From Rhizopus arrhizus (taxonomy: Eukaryota; Mucoromycota; Mucoromycetes; Mucorales; Rhizopodaceae), in assembly GCA_024220505.1 (NCBI GenBank), contig JAKZZE010000018.1:806001-870000 (forward strand): DNA of 64,000 nucleotides, written 5' to 3'. How positions within the stretch are numbered: position 1 is the stretch's first letter; every line of letters begins with the position of its first letter. A program made the position numbers and the translations under genes. The notes below the pieces were generated by a model. It did no database searches. It was not told where the DNA came from and was given only the letters and a program-made list of their open reading frames with translations. Of the stretch, positions 9,135 through 20,643 are shown piece after piece.

Positions 9135-9950
9135 CTATATTGAGAAGCGCCGGGTAAGACTAGTTTGCCAAAGGTCATCCTCTATATAAGCCTCTTGTAC
9201 ATATTGTGATTTATCTTGAATTGCGGTATTAAAAGCGAGATGAAAAGCAGTGGATGGTGTTTCAAAATAAAGAAATCCGCGTACTTCTTCTTTTAGTTCA
9301 CGTTCTTTGGGTTCATCCAGAACAACTGTAAAAGGAAAATCGAATGCATCATCATGTAATACCAAACGTGTGCGTCCCTCAGAAAGAGCTTCCAAACGGA
9401 CTTGATTTTTATGATCGAATCTACACATGCCCTTTGAACCATCAGGAAGGTCCTGTTCAAACCACCAAACAGGAGAGACTGTACGACGTATATTTTTGTT
9501 GAGTTCAAATTTGCGTCCAGCCGAGGGCAAACTTGAGCTGCGAAGGGTAGGCATGGAAGCATGATGATCTTTCATTGGCAGAGACAACATGCTGCATCTA
9601 TCTTTTTTTTGGGGCACCTGTTTAAAAACGATTGTACAAGGACCAAGAGATGACTGTGTTAAGACGCATTCAGGCTTTGATTGGTAATAAGACTCTTCAA
9701 GAATGCATTGGCTATTTTCATCAAAGCGACACCATTCATTTATACTTTGACCTGAAGCCAGAGTAGTACAGAAATGCCAGACAGGTTCAAGAGTACGGAA
9801 TATACCACGAGTGTCATTCATTGAATTGATTGTAGGTGTTTGTGGCGATGAATCAGAATCTGAAGACAAAGAAGACGTAGAAGAAGAATAGGTATGATTA
9901 GACGATGATTTAGAGGACTTGTTCTTTCCAAATAACGTAAGGAATTTCAT
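9135..9950 (-). CDS. Hypothetical protein with two WWE-like repeats
   Basis: Single-exon 271-residue protein. The first 50 residues are Ser-rich and disordered. Two related modules follow: residues about 52-112 (RTLEPVWHF ... CRFDENSQCILEE ... CTIVFKQ) and about 155-218 (RTVSPVWWFEQ ... CRFDHKNQVRLEA ... FPFTVVLDE). The W-x-W/F core, a central CRFD/Y segment, an IE/LE pair and a final beta strand 'FTVVLD' match the layout of the WWE domain, which binds poly- or iso-ADP-ribose in ubiquitin ligases and PARPs. No RING, HECT or PARP domain is attached. The internal duplication is seen directly; the WWE assignment is an inference at moderate confidence. The minus-strand leader upstream is CT-rich like other genes here. 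Confidence 0.6.
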   Translation of the reverse strand: MKFLTLFGKNKSSKSSSNHTYSSSTSSLSSDSDSSPQTPTINSMNDTRGIFRTLEPVWHFCTTLASGQSINEWCRFDENSQCILEESYYQSKPECVLTQSSLGPCTIVFKQVPQKKDRCSMLSLPMKDHHASMPTLRSSSLPSAGRKFELNKNIRRTVSPVWWFEQDLPDGSKGMCRFDHKNQVRLEALSEGRTRLVLHDDAFDFPFTVVLDEPKERELKEEVRGFLYFETPSTAFHLAFNTAIQDKSQYVQEAYIEDDLWQTSLTRRFSI

Positions 9951-12031
9951 TTTAGATACGCGTGTAATATAAAGAAGAAAGAAATAAAAAACATTTATTA
10001 ATTCAAAGGTAAGCTATTTATAATTCTTTTTTTTTTTTACGGAGTATAAAGGCTAACAATAGAAATTAGACGCCTCCCCTCTCCGATCTTGATAACATCG
10101 GCCAAAATAAAAAAAGGACTCGAATTTCCGGAATAAACAAGCCTTCTTTTTCCTCCATTGAAAAATTTTATTAACAAAACAAAAAAACATGTTATACAAC
10201 ATGAATTACTAAAATTAATCTTCAAAAGTCATTGTTATGAATTAAGTTTATATCAATCATTATAGAAACCAATTCAATAGTTTTTCTGTAACCCGGGCCA
10301 AGAGTCTTCTTTTTTGTCATCCTTTGTACACCAGCCCCTTGAGGTCCGCTCGTCATTTTTTCTTTTTCACGTACAAGGTTTTAGATTTGTGCTCAGCGTT
10401 TCTTTTTTTAAAACATGTCAAAAACACCCCAATATTTAACGAGGTTGAAAGAGAGAAAATATCCTCCGTCTGTTTTTCTCTTTATTTTCTTTGCTGTTTA
10501 TAAAAAGCAGAATGATCAACAAAATAGACTAAAGAAAATCTTTTTTACTGAGAAAAAAAAAATTCGATCTACGAAACACGATGAATTATCCCAAATTCTC
10601 AAAAATGTTGAACTTATTTTTCCGTTCAATGACATAATCATAGCATAAAACGACTGCTAAAACGTGTCTCTTTACGAGCTTTCCTTTGTGTATACCCAAT
10701 TACTTCAATTGCTCCATTGTTGTTTATATATAAAGAATAGGAGTCATTATAATTAATGCCAAGGATCTCATGCCAAGATACGTATTTGATACATTAAAAA
10801 AAACCTTTTTCTCCTGAGTTATTTTTTCTAATTTCAAGGCTTAGTAGATTTAATGGTGTACAAAGAATACTCCTGCTTTCCAGAAAGAAATAGTTGGCTT
10901 TTTTTTATTTTTTACAAAAAAGGATAATAAATCAATACTAATGATCGATGTTTTCCCTTTTTTCTTTTTGAAAATAGAGGCAATTTTTCTTTTCATAAAC
11001 CACGCTTAAAAAGGAGTACAAAAGATTGATTGGAAAGCAACAACAAAAACAACAACAAAAAGCCATGCAATGTTATTCAATTGCAGCACACGTGTTTAAA
11101 AAGTATAGACACGTACGGCGTATGTGTTGCTTGTATATTAATAATGTTTGTTTGCTTTCCAGTTAAATATTTAACTTTATGCACACACTGGTGAAAAACT
11201 GAATATCAAAGTCTCAGATCATTTTAATCATAAACTCATAATGCATTTCAATTACATCCAGCTTAAGATTACCCAAAAATAAAAGGAAATGTACCTGAAG
11301 AAAAAGTTTTATTTAGACTATAAGGCATCTTCGGTGTAAATGTTCTTCCTTTATGGTTTAAACTCAGCAATGTTGTCATGGTGATCTGTTAGGTAACACA
11401 GCAAAATTTCTATCCTCGGCTCCCTTCTTGTTCTTTTCATGCTACAGAATGACGCGTTCCAATCAAGGTCCGGATAATTTTCTCCTTCAAATTCAGAATA
11501 CATGCTGATTTCATACAGCATGTAATCAATAGATTATCTATTTGATAATTTACCTCCTTTTGCTAAGCATAAAAGCGCGGGGATATAAATGCAAAGCTTT
11601 ATTTACGTATTTAAACAAGGTACAAGTAACGTTACACTTGAGCATGGCCTGTCAAATATTCAAGGATATATTACTTTTTGGAACCATTCATTACAAATAA
11701 CGAATTAGTAAGCAAAAGCATATTTTCATGACACCTGTAATATACAAGTAAAACTTTATTTTATAAATATAGAAAGGGGATAGAAAGATAACAGGTGACA
11801 TATTTACATATATAAAAGCATACAAAAGGGGGGATAAAAGATATATAAGGTGATAAATAGGTACATATATGCATCTATGTATAAAGAGTGGAACGATAAT
11901 AATATATGAAAGGAAAGAAGTAAATTATAATTACAGAAAATGTGCAAAAAAAAAAGGAACCATCAATCTTTACCTACACAGGCAGGGGTGTATGTATGTA
12001 TGCTTGTGTACGACAAGTCATTTGAATATGG
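9951..12031. other. 2.1-kb gene-free AT-rich region
   Basis: Only short, low-complexity ORFs are present (for example 10415-10648 plus, Lys/Phe-rich, no similarity recognised). The segment 11760-12000 is likely the 3' UTR of the Sel1 gene on the minus strand. No tRNA, rRNA or terminal repeats were recognised. Confidence 0.45.
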
Positions 12032-15000
12032 TTATAAGGATGAATGTTTTTCAGCAAACATTTGGCGGTATCTTTGAGAAAGCATTAGATCCTTTTCGAC
12101 GTATACACCTTGTTCAAAGATATATGCCAATTTTCTCATCGAATAAAGATCATCAGCATCCACAGCAGCTCTTGTTCTCCATCGGATTGATTCTGCCATA
12201 TCTTGAGGGACACCATTACCATCCTGATAACATTCGGCTAACCAGACATAGGCATCTTTGAAATGATCTTGTGTGGCGAGCGAATAGATGGCTTGAAATG
12301 CTTGAACCTTTGAAAGTTCACTGTATTGATCTAAGGAGTGTCTGGATTTTAAAGTACTAGACATAGGATAAAGTAATTGTGTTGGATCATAATTTAAACT
12401 GTACAGTGAACGCTTAAGGCGCGCGGTACGACTGGATTTGAAATCTTTGGCAATTCTGCTATCTTTAGCAATACGACCATAGTATTCGTGTGCTTTGCCA
12501 TATTGTCCCAACTTTTCATAAACTTCAGCGGCAGCTATTAACGCTCTGTAGAACAGATAAAATTAGAAGTTGAAATAGAGAAATGGGTACGGCTTACGTT
12601 GGTTGTCCAAGCTGAATAGCCTTCAAATAATAGTTGAGGGCAACATGAATATCTTTTGACAGACCACCATGACCATTTTCATAATATCCTCCTATCAATA
12701 ATGTAGCAAGAGGATCCTGTTTATCAGCAGCGAGCTTGAGGTACTCGAATGAAAGCTGGTCTTTCCTTTCCGTTCCAACACCAGCTCCATACATTCGACC
12801 CAATTCACGCAAGGCTGTGGGATGCTGATGTGCAGCGGCCCTTTTGTACCAGTCAAACGAAGATTTCTGCAAGGCCTTTGCTTGTTGGACATCTGTTGTT
12901 CTGGCTTTTTCTTGGCATAGTTGAGCATACGATATCATACCATCTACTTCTCCAAGCTGTGCTGATTTTTTGAAAAATTCTCGTGCTTTCTCATGGTCGC
13001 GAGAGATACCAAAGCTTCCTTTGTAATAATACAGGCCAATGTAGTTTAATGCTTTTGAATTCTTTTGGCTAGCTGCTTTCATGAACCAGTCAAATGCCGC
13101 ACGACGATCTTCTCGGACGCCTATACCTTTAAAAAGCATATGTCCAACCTAAAAAAAATAGGTTCATAACCTGCTCCTTCATTAAAGTAGAATTAATTAC
13201 CTGAAGCTGCGAATCTGCATAATCAAGCTTTGCAGAGATCAAATAGTGCTTGTAAGATTTTGAGAGATCGATAGGACACACATTAGGGATGCCTTTTTCA
13301 TAAGAAGCAGCAACCCAATAATGAACACATCCATTATCAGGATCTGAGATAACCAAATCCGTCAAGAGCTCAAATCCTTCCTTTGGCTTATAAGGAATAT
13401 CAGAATCTTTTGTGTTATCCAAATAAAAGATGGCGACCATGCGCTTAGCCTCTGAAATGACTTGAGGTGGTGCAGGATGTTGACTATCAGATCCAATCAA
13501 ACCAGATGCCTGAAGATAATGCTCAAAGCCTTCCTTGTATCTCTTTTGACTACATAAAAACCGAGCATATGCCACACGGGTACTTGAGAGATTGGCATAA
13601 CAAAGGGCCCGTTCATAGTATTGATTGGCTACGACATGGTTAACAGCAACACCATGTCCTTGTTCGTAACAAAAGGCAACTTGTGTCATCGCTGCTGGGA
13701 GATTTTGAGCGGCCGCTTTACGGAACCATCGAAAGGCCTCCTTTTTGTTTTGTGCGATTTCATGTGCTGCCTTGTGAGGTCGATTGGGCACTTCTCCTTC
13801 ACGGTACATGATACCTAAGATATATTGTGCACTTGGTTCACCTGCTAGAGCAGCACTCTGAATGAATCCAAAAGCTCTTTCGGTGTCCTTTGGCAAATCA
13901 AGACCACCGATCAAGTAATTCATACCCAAACGGAATTCAGATAGATGATGGCCGTACTTTTCGACTGCATGATAATAATTGGTGTAAGCCAATTCAAAGT
14001 GTTGTCCAACTCCATAAGAGCCCAGTTCGTATATATTGCCCAATTGATAATAAGCTTGTGGATCATTCTAGAAAATCAATCGTCAATCAATTTGTCAAGT
14101 TTTTTTTTTTTTCTTTTCTTTGGTTACCAAATCGGTTGCCTTTTTGAGCCAATAAAAGCCTTGCTCTGTTTTTCCTTCTTGTAAAAGAATCAATGCCAAT
14201 TGAATTTGGGCAGGAGAATATGATTTTTGAGCACTCAAAGTGAAATACTCTGCTGTCGTCTTTGTATCGCTTGTTACACCCAGCTTGATCAAATAACCAA
14301 GTTGAAATTCTGCAATTCTATGAAACAAACTAAGTTTGCTGCAGTATGTACAACTTTACTCTTACTTGTTTCCTGCACGAGCACTTGCTTTAACGAGTTC
14401 AATATTTTCATCAACTGAATCACCTGCCAAAAGGTTGGTAATGGCAACGCAGACCTGCGCTTGGGCTACAAAATGAGGAACAACCTGGCTTGTTTGGTAC
14501 CTTTGAGGCACTTGCATTGATTTCTTAAACCATGTGCAAGCTTTTTTCTTGTCAACAGCTTGTATTGTTTGATCAAGGTCTGTGATGCCGTAATAATAAC
14601 ATTGAGCGAGAAAAAAGTAAGATTCCCAAGTGTCTTGTTCAGTAGCAAGACGTTTGAGCTCGACAAAGGCTGCCTTTGGATCCTTTTCTGTGCCCCAACC
14701 ACAAAGTTTACACCGAGCTATACAGACCTTGGCAGAGGGATCGTCAGCGATTTGAACCCAGAGTTCGAGTGCTTTGTAAGCCTCTCTTTGGAAATCTGGG
14801 TTGTGTTTCATTTGAGAGGAATTAAAGACAGTGGTGAGAATATCAAATGTATTTGACGGGTTCTTTATCAGATAATCCACCATCTCCTTTGAAGTGTGTA
14901 ACGTTGTCGGTGTTGAATTCAATTCAGGTGTAGACATGATATAATCATTATTCTCCTTTGCGTTAAAAGAAAAATGTGAATAATCTGTCATTTCACTAAA

Positions 15001-15255
15001 GGCTGACTCTTGCTCTAGACGAGAGAATTGTTCTGCTGTAAGGCCGCTTTGAAATACACTTGATTGCATACGAGTGCTATTATCTATGCTCAATCTAGGA
15101 TCTGCTTGCTGCTGTTGCTGTTGATGTTGATTGAGAGAGATGATCAAGTCATTATTATTGTTTTGATGGTTGAGAATAGAATGTTGAACGGATAACAACG
15201 ATCCTCTTCTCAAAGTGCTATGAGATTTTGGTTCAATACTAACATTATTTCCCAT
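12032..15255 (-). CDS. Large Sel1-repeat (HCP-like) protein with myristoylation-type N-terminus
   Basis: Five exons (15255-14366, 14317-14128, 14067-13201, 13148-12598, 12545-12032) join in frame across introns of 48, 60, 52 and 52 bp to give 1003 residues. After a polar, Q/N/H-rich N-terminus, most of the protein is tandem Sel1-like repeats (36-44 residues, cores such as AEFQLGYLIKLG, AQYILGIMYREG, ALRELGRMYGAG and VWLAECYQDGNG). Such helical solenoids are scaffolds, for example in ERAD (Hrd3/SEL1L) or chitin synthase activation (Skt5/Chs4). The protein starts MGNNVS, a good N-myristoylation signal (Gly2, Ser6), suggesting membrane anchoring. No signal peptide, TM segment or CAAX box is seen, so Hrd3 is unlikely and a signalling or chitin-synthase-related scaffold is more plausible. 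Confidence 0.85.
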
Positions 15256-16456
15256 TTGAAATAATAAAAAAAAAAGGTGATAGAAAGGGTATCTAATTAT
15301 TAATATTCAAGAAAATGTTTAAGGAAAAAAGAATAACAAATCCCCATTTTTTAAGTTCTCTTTTTATATGAAAAAAGATCAATATGTGTTACAAAAAAAG
15401 TAAACTTGAATATCAAAAAAAAAACGATTGCGATCAAATACAATCATATAACGATATTAATTCAATAAAACATTTCTATTTCCATCTATCTCATTTGTCG
15501 TCTTCTTTACTTGAGTCCTGTTTGTAAAAGAATGAAAGGCATAATTTCACTCAATTTGTGTAACCATGCCATTCGGAACTAACATTCCGATATTTGTTAT
15601 TTGTTCTCACACAGAGCAAAGAACCAAAGCTATTTACTCTCCCTCTCTTTATTTGTCTGTGTTTACTAGTCCATATAAAGGCAGAATCAAAATGGCCTGT
15701 TGATGAACGTAGTCTTTAGGTTGTCATCATCGTTAGTTATTCTTCATTTATTAAAGTTGATAATTGTGTAATAAACAAATAGGGAATATCTTTTTTAAAT
15801 CTACGCGTTTTGCTTTTAATAATTTTTCAGTTTGATTTGTGCTCAATAACTAACATGATGTGTGTGGGTGGTAAAAAAAGTAGTAGTTGTTGTTGTTTTG
15901 TATGACAAAAGGTATCATGGACATGTGTTTTATTTTTCAGTGCTGCAATGATGATATATCATGCGTATGTTATTGAGATAGCAATAAGCCTTTTTATAGA
16001 ACACGCACGGATGAAATAATAGAGGGATTTGTGGGTGGTACATTTTCTTTTGACAATAATTTGCTGCTAGGCATTTATTCCAGAGTAACCATTGGTACTA
16101 AAATATAAAAAGAGGAAAGAATGCAACAGAATGAGTGGGAACACTATCATTTTTTCTTTCTTCCCCCCCCCACTTCTCTGTGTAATAGATCTACACAAAC
16201 ACAACATGCAACTAATTTAAATGTGTTTACTCAGGAACACATATAAGATAAATATAACTAAAGCCTTCGGTATTTCTTTTTCTCTTTCTGTAAACAAATG
16301 TTACAATCTATTTAATCAAGTTGATTTATAAACACTTTGATAATCATGAATGAAATCTTAATGCCCAAACATAATTTATGTTTTACCCGAAAACTTTATT
16401 GAAGAAACTGTACAATAAATAATAATAATTGATGATGTGATGATAGGGTATAAAAG
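15256..16456. other. Intergenic region upstream of the Sel1 gene
   Basis: Holds the promoter of the minus-strand Sel1 gene at its left end (short A/T tracts near 15260-15420) and the likely 3' UTR of the small gene at its right end. A run of nine or ten C near 16164 is the only low-complexity G/C tract. Nothing else is recognised. Confidence 0.4.
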
Positions 16457-16687
16457 TTATTTGATAAGTGCCTTCATATTATTTGAATTTGTTTTATGAT
16501 GTTGAGTACTACAATTGATAGATAGTGTATCTTCTTCTAGTGCTGGAAATGAGAAATATAATTCTTCAAATGGACTTTGGTTTTTGGTTTGAATTGGTTG
16601 AGACTGTTTATTGGGTAATACAGATAATACAAATTGCTTGACAATAGCTGGTAGTTTAGTTAGTTCTCTTTGATTATGATCATTCAT
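16457..16687 (-). CDS. Small hypothetical protein
   Basis: 76-residue ORF, not recognised. The sequence is polar with a short hydrophobic helix (LPAIVKQFVLSVLP, residues about 12-25) followed by Q/T/N-rich and acidic stretches. Support for it being real: a normal ATG, a purine/pyrimidine-biased leader upstream (16700-16790, CT-rich on the coding strand) as seen before other genes here, and a CACGTG element near 16849. Against: short length and no known relative. It could be a complete short regulator or a missed multi-exon gene's fragment. Confidence 0.4.
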   Translation of the reverse strand: MNDHNQRELTKLPAIVKQFVLSVLPNKQSQPIQTKNQSPFEELYFSFPALEEDTLSINCSTQHHKTNSNNMKALIK

Positions 16688-17034
16688 TGAGTAAATAAAA
16701 GTTAGAGAAAATGAAAGAAGAGAAAGAAAGAAAAAGACAAGAGAGAAAAAAGTGTGTATTTTATATTTGCAGTAAGAAAAAAAAAGGGTGATTTTCTACC
16801 TACTCAACCTGCGGCTAATTTATATGCCCCTCACTTTCAACAACTTGCACGTGTCAAAAGTAGATGCTCTCTCAACCCACTTTTTTATCTTATTTTAACT
16901 ATAGGCATTACACTGCCTTAAAATTTAATAATAAGTTTAATAGAAGGTTAAGCCCCTTCTCATAAAAATGTAACCCAAAATTGGTAAACATTATTTTAAC
17001 GCTCTTAATTATCAGATTCTTTTTTTATTTTATT
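16688..17034. promoter_or_regulatory. Leader and promoter of the small gene / 3' flank of Aim32
   Basis: The left part is strongly CT-rich on the minus strand (about 16700-16760), a pattern of transcription start regions in this window. A CACGTG E-box-like hexamer occurs near 16849. The right part is likely the Aim32 3' UTR. Confidence 0.35.
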
Positions 17035-17994
17035 TTACCACTTAAGTTTATTACATTTATTATAGTTAAAGCTATGTGTCATACAACCACGATAAAGATC
17101 TTTAATCACTTTTCCTTTTATAATCGTTTCTTCTACAATTGAATGGCAGTGACATGTTCTAACGCGTCCATACCAAATCCCAGTTTGACCCTTGTTGATA
17201 TAACAAATGATATTTCCTGCAAACTTATGACCTAAACAAATTTACTTAATATTTTTTTTTCTTTTTTTTTTCCTTTTTTTACCTCCAATATGGCTCACCA
17301 TCAAGACAGCTGTACCTCCTTCACCATCATGAATATCCAATTCTCGTAAGACGTGATCAAATTCACGATTCAGAATAGGTGCTGTAATGCCACATCGCTT
17401 ATCTCTCTTTCGATGAGAACAAATAAGAATCATTGAATCATAAGGATTAGGGTAAACCCCCATTTCTTTCAGGTCCACAGACTCAAATGCCTTTTGAATA
17501 TTCACCGGTTCTTCAGGTAAAGGCCGTTTGACAAAGATCTCATAGATGGTTTGTGCGTCATCAGCTGTGACATTGCCGACAACAATATTGTCCGGTAAGA
17601 TGATGATGTCCATCGAACAGTGCACTGTGGTTGAGTGATTAGGGATGTGAGATGTATTTGTGATAAAAGTACGCCAGGGCATGGGATCAGCCTTGATCAA
17701 GGCATGCAGCTCGGCAGCCAATGTACCCTCGTCTTCTTCAATACGTTCAGCCCAGTCACATTGTGCCGTACTGATCATAAAATGACGCCCATAAGGCGAC
17801 ATGGATCCCAAGAGAGGTGAGTCTGTGTCGAGTTGAAGATAAGAAGGATATGTCTGATGTTCGTCACATTCACTAACACAATTATTGCAATCGGGTATAG
17901 TGACATCTTGTGGTGGAATTTGATCTTCTTCTACTGAAACTTCTTCTTTAGGGGTGTATATAAAAGAGCTTATTCTTTTCAATAAGGACGACAT
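17035..17994 (-). CDS. AIM32: Aim32 / sucrase-ferredoxin-like thioredoxin-fold Fe-S protein
   Basis: Two exons (17994-17283, 17231-17035) around a 51-bp intron give 302 residues, near the 311 of yeast Aim32. The C-terminal half is the sucrase/ferredoxin-like domain (thioredoxin-like fold): CSHRKRDKRC provides the C-x8-C pair and, across the splice, HIGGHKFAGN provides the HxxxH pair. These four residues are the proposed [2Fe-2S] ligands of the family. The N-terminal half has QCDWAERIEED, typical of the family's first lobe. Yeast Aim32 is a mitochondrial matrix/intermembrane redox protein. The N-terminus here (MSSLLKRISSFIY) is basic/hydrophobic and could act as a targeting signal. The splice reconstruction of GGHKFAGN strongly supports the intron. 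Confidence 0.88.
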
Positions 17995-18365
17995 GTAAAA
18001 AATCGAAAGAAAAGTGAGAAAAAGAAAAGAATTCTTTTTTTCCTAAACAAAAAGTCGGAAAATCATTTTATCAGATTTTTTTTTTGTTTCAATCATTAAC
18101 GATGTTCAATTGATATCATTATACTCCAAGTTAGTTCATCCTAATAGTCATAGATGCTGTATAGATATGATTTGCTCTTACATAAATTCTTTTAATTACT
18201 TATTAAACTGTGATTACAAAATATGACTAATGATTCAAGAATCTGATAATTATTATGACACCCAACAGTGTGAAACAAACACCCCAGCTTGCACACAAAG
18301 TTGCAGCACATAAATCGGTCTTTGAATTAATTTTTCTTTTCTTTTTTTTTTTTTTTTGCTTGACA
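17995..18365. promoter_or_regulatory. Divergent promoter between Aim32 and ING genes
   Basis: 371 bp between two divergent start codons. It contains A-rich and T-rich tracts (18030-18090; T tract at 18343-18357 directly before the ING start). No specific factor site is recognised. Shared control of the two genes is possible but not shown. Confidence 0.45.
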
Positions 18366-19244
18366 ATGAAAGATTCACAATTCACTTCTACATTCTTTAA
18401 CGAATATTCTGATAGTAAGCAATTCTGGAATGATTTCAAAAAAAAATATTCGATTTAATATTTACTTAACATTAATAAAAAAAAAAGCCGTGGAAGTTTT
18501 ACCACTTGAATTACAGCGCAACTACACACTCATAAGACAACTAGATGAAAGCGCACAGCAATTGATGGATCAAGTAGCTAAAGAAACAGCCAAAGTAACA
18601 ACAATAGCAAAAGAAATGACTGCAGAAGAAAAGAAAAAAGCACTAAATACCATTGGCCAACTATTGAATGAAGTAATTAAAAGAGGTGAAGAAAAATACG
18701 CCTTAGCGAAATCAACCTATGATACAGTGGATAGGCACTGTACAAAATTAGATGATGACTTACAGAAAATAGAAGATGAACAAATGGTTGGATCAACGCG
18801 TGTATCAGAACAGACACCAACCGCTGAAAGAGGTCAATCTTCACAGGGTGAATCAAGAAGAGGAAGGAAAAAGAGAACACGAGAAGAAGATTATACGTCA
18901 GATAGTTTACAAAAGTAAATATTGATATAGTGCAAATGAGTAGTAGAAACTAAATTAAGCCTGTGTATAGTTCTGTTTCATTTAGTAATATGCCAATCGA
19001 TCCAAATGAACCGCGTTATTGTTATTGTCAGCGAGTGTCGTTTGGTGAAATGGTTGCATGCGACAATGAAGAGGTACGTAAAAAATTATTTTTATTCACA
19101 TTTTATTCATGCAATAAAAAAAAAAACGATTTATAGTGTGATATTGAATGGTTTCATTTGGAATGTACAGAATTGGAATCAGTACCTAAAGGAGCTTGGT
19201 TTTGTAAACATTGTTCAGCAAATAAAAAGAAAAAGAAGCATTAA
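18366..19244 (+). CDS. ING-family PHD-finger protein (chromatin reader)
   Basis: Four exons (18366-18414, 18488-18914, 18986-19073, 19137-19244) joined in frame give 223 residues. The N-terminal ING domain shows [17 protein letters not shown], the conserved helical core of the family. A basic linker (GRRKKR-type near residue 145-155) is a likely nuclear signal. The C-terminal PHD finger is complete: CYC, then ACDNEEC, WFHLEC and WFCKHC supply the C4-H-C3 zinc ligands; these read correctly only after splicing. ING proteins (yeast Yng1/Yng2/Pho23) bind H3K4me3 and belong to NuA3, NuA4 or Rpd3L complexes. Length is closest to Yng1/Yng2. The exact paralogue is not assigned. Confidence 0.92.
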
Positions 19245-19318
19245 GCTATTTTTGCTCTCTTATTCGTTTCTTCTTTTTCTTCTCCATTTCTTTCAGTCAT
19301 TCGCTTTTTATTCCTATT

Positions 19319-20354
19319 TCACAAAAGAGTGAGTGAACAGTAGTCTTTTGATCTAATAATGCTAACATACAAGGCCGATTCTGGGTTCATAACGATACGA
19401 AGACGATAATCAATCTTCTTTGCTTCCTCATGCGTTACTGCTTTATCAGATGTAAGGAATTCAAGGATACGCTCCATCATATTCAACAAGTGACCAGCAT
19501 CTTTTTCCCCAAACTTTTTATGAATATAACCAGTAACATGCTCCTCACATCCATTCTCTCTGCTAGCATGTACAAAGGCGGCTAATGCTAGCTGCGAAGG
19601 TTGATAAATCAAAGGTAAATCTTGGAGTAAAATATCAGGAATGGTTTGGTTGACAGCTTGTTTGTAGATCACTTTCAATATCTTGATATCAATTGTTTGC
19701 TGCATATCCAAAAAGAAGCCATAGGCAGGTCTGAAAGGATGATGTACATAATATTGAAATTTAAGTCCTTGAGAGACTGTAAACTCCAGATTCAACACGC
19801 TGACAGTAGAAGGTAATCTCAGTTTTTTTCCAAAATCTTCAATTGATATTCTTTCACTTTCTGATTTAGTTGCTAAAAAGAGACAAGTCAAGCTTTTTAA
19901 AATAGAATTTGTTTAGTAAAGCTGTTTAAACGTCAAAATATAAACCTACAAAATATCTTTTGGATGATAGTCCATTACTGTATTGTACAAAAAGAATCGC
20001 TTCATATAGATAACTGCTGTGGCCATGACCATGTCACTGAATTTTAAATGTTTACACATTCCTTGCAACTGTTTTTCATAAAAACGGCATAAGGCAAGTT
20101 CTTCTTTTGCTGAAAGATAGTCTTCATCCCTAATTGCCTCAGTTGAATCTGCTTCCTTTTTAAAAACTGTTTAATTGTATATAAAAAGCAAGATTTATTT
20201 TATATACCAGCTCTTTTCCACGAGCTTTCTTTACGCGCTCAATAGCTTCAGTTGTTCTCTTATTACGAATATCCCATAATTGTTCAGGACTAAACCTCCA
20301 ATGTTGGTATTGTGTTGATTCTTCATAGATTTGAGGTTTTTTAGGACTTGACAT
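19319..20354 (-). CDS. CCL1: Cyclin H (TFIIH/CAK cyclin, Ccl1)
   Basis: Three exons (20354-20208, 20155-19950, 19892-19319) give 308 residues, near human cyclin H (323). The start MSSPKKPQIYEESTQYQHWRF fits the cyclin H N-terminus with its W-x-F pair. The first cyclin box contains LALCRFYEKQL, SDMVMATAVIYMKRFF and, across the second splice, LTCLFLATKSES. A second cyclin fold follows. Cyclin H activates Cdk7/Kin28 in TFIIH, phosphorylating the Pol II CTD. The first intron must end at the AAAAG before GAAGCAG; an earlier AG would put a stop in frame. It is convergent with the ING gene, with 74 bp between stops. Confidence 0.9.
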
Positions 20355-20419
20355 TTAAAAGACCTTTTTTTTAAAGAAAATAAAAAATTAACTACGCTAA
20401 AAAGTATTTTCATTTATGC

Positions 20420-20423
<4 letters not shown>

Positions 20424-20450
<27 letters not shown>
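20424..20450. repeat. Poly(A) tract, 27 nt
   Basis: Uninterrupted A run just upstream of the cyclin H gene. On the coding (minus) strand it is a T tract, a common core-promoter feature in this window. Confidence 0.9.
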
Positions 20451-20529
20451 TAGTATTCCACTTGAAATACAGTTGATAGAATAACAGAGAGAGACACGAT
20501 ACTTCAAATTTTATGTTTAGACAATTGTT

Positions 20530-20643
20530 TTAATTTCCTAAAAACGCTTGAATCCAGATTTGTTGCATACAGTCTTTGGTTTCATAAATGCTTTCATCAA
20601 GTAAATCAATTACAGGTTCAAAAGTAGCAAAAGTCACTGACAT
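20530..20643 (-). CDS. Short ORF, possible 3' exon of an unrecognised gene
   Basis: 37 residues (MSVTFATFEPVIDLLD..., ending LGN) with well-formed codon use and no low complexity, preceded by a good splice acceptor (GTTATAG) on the minus strand. It could be the last exon of a gene whose upstream part was displaced by the Fanzor insertion, or a stand-alone micro-ORF. No family recognised. Confidence 0.25.
   Translation of the reverse strand: MSVTFATFEPVIDLLDESIYETKDCMQQIWIQAFLGN

Noticed and set aside
10415..10648. 77-codon plus-strand ORF
   Set aside because: Low-complexity Lys/Phe-rich sequence in AT-rich DNA with no promoter pattern or similarity.
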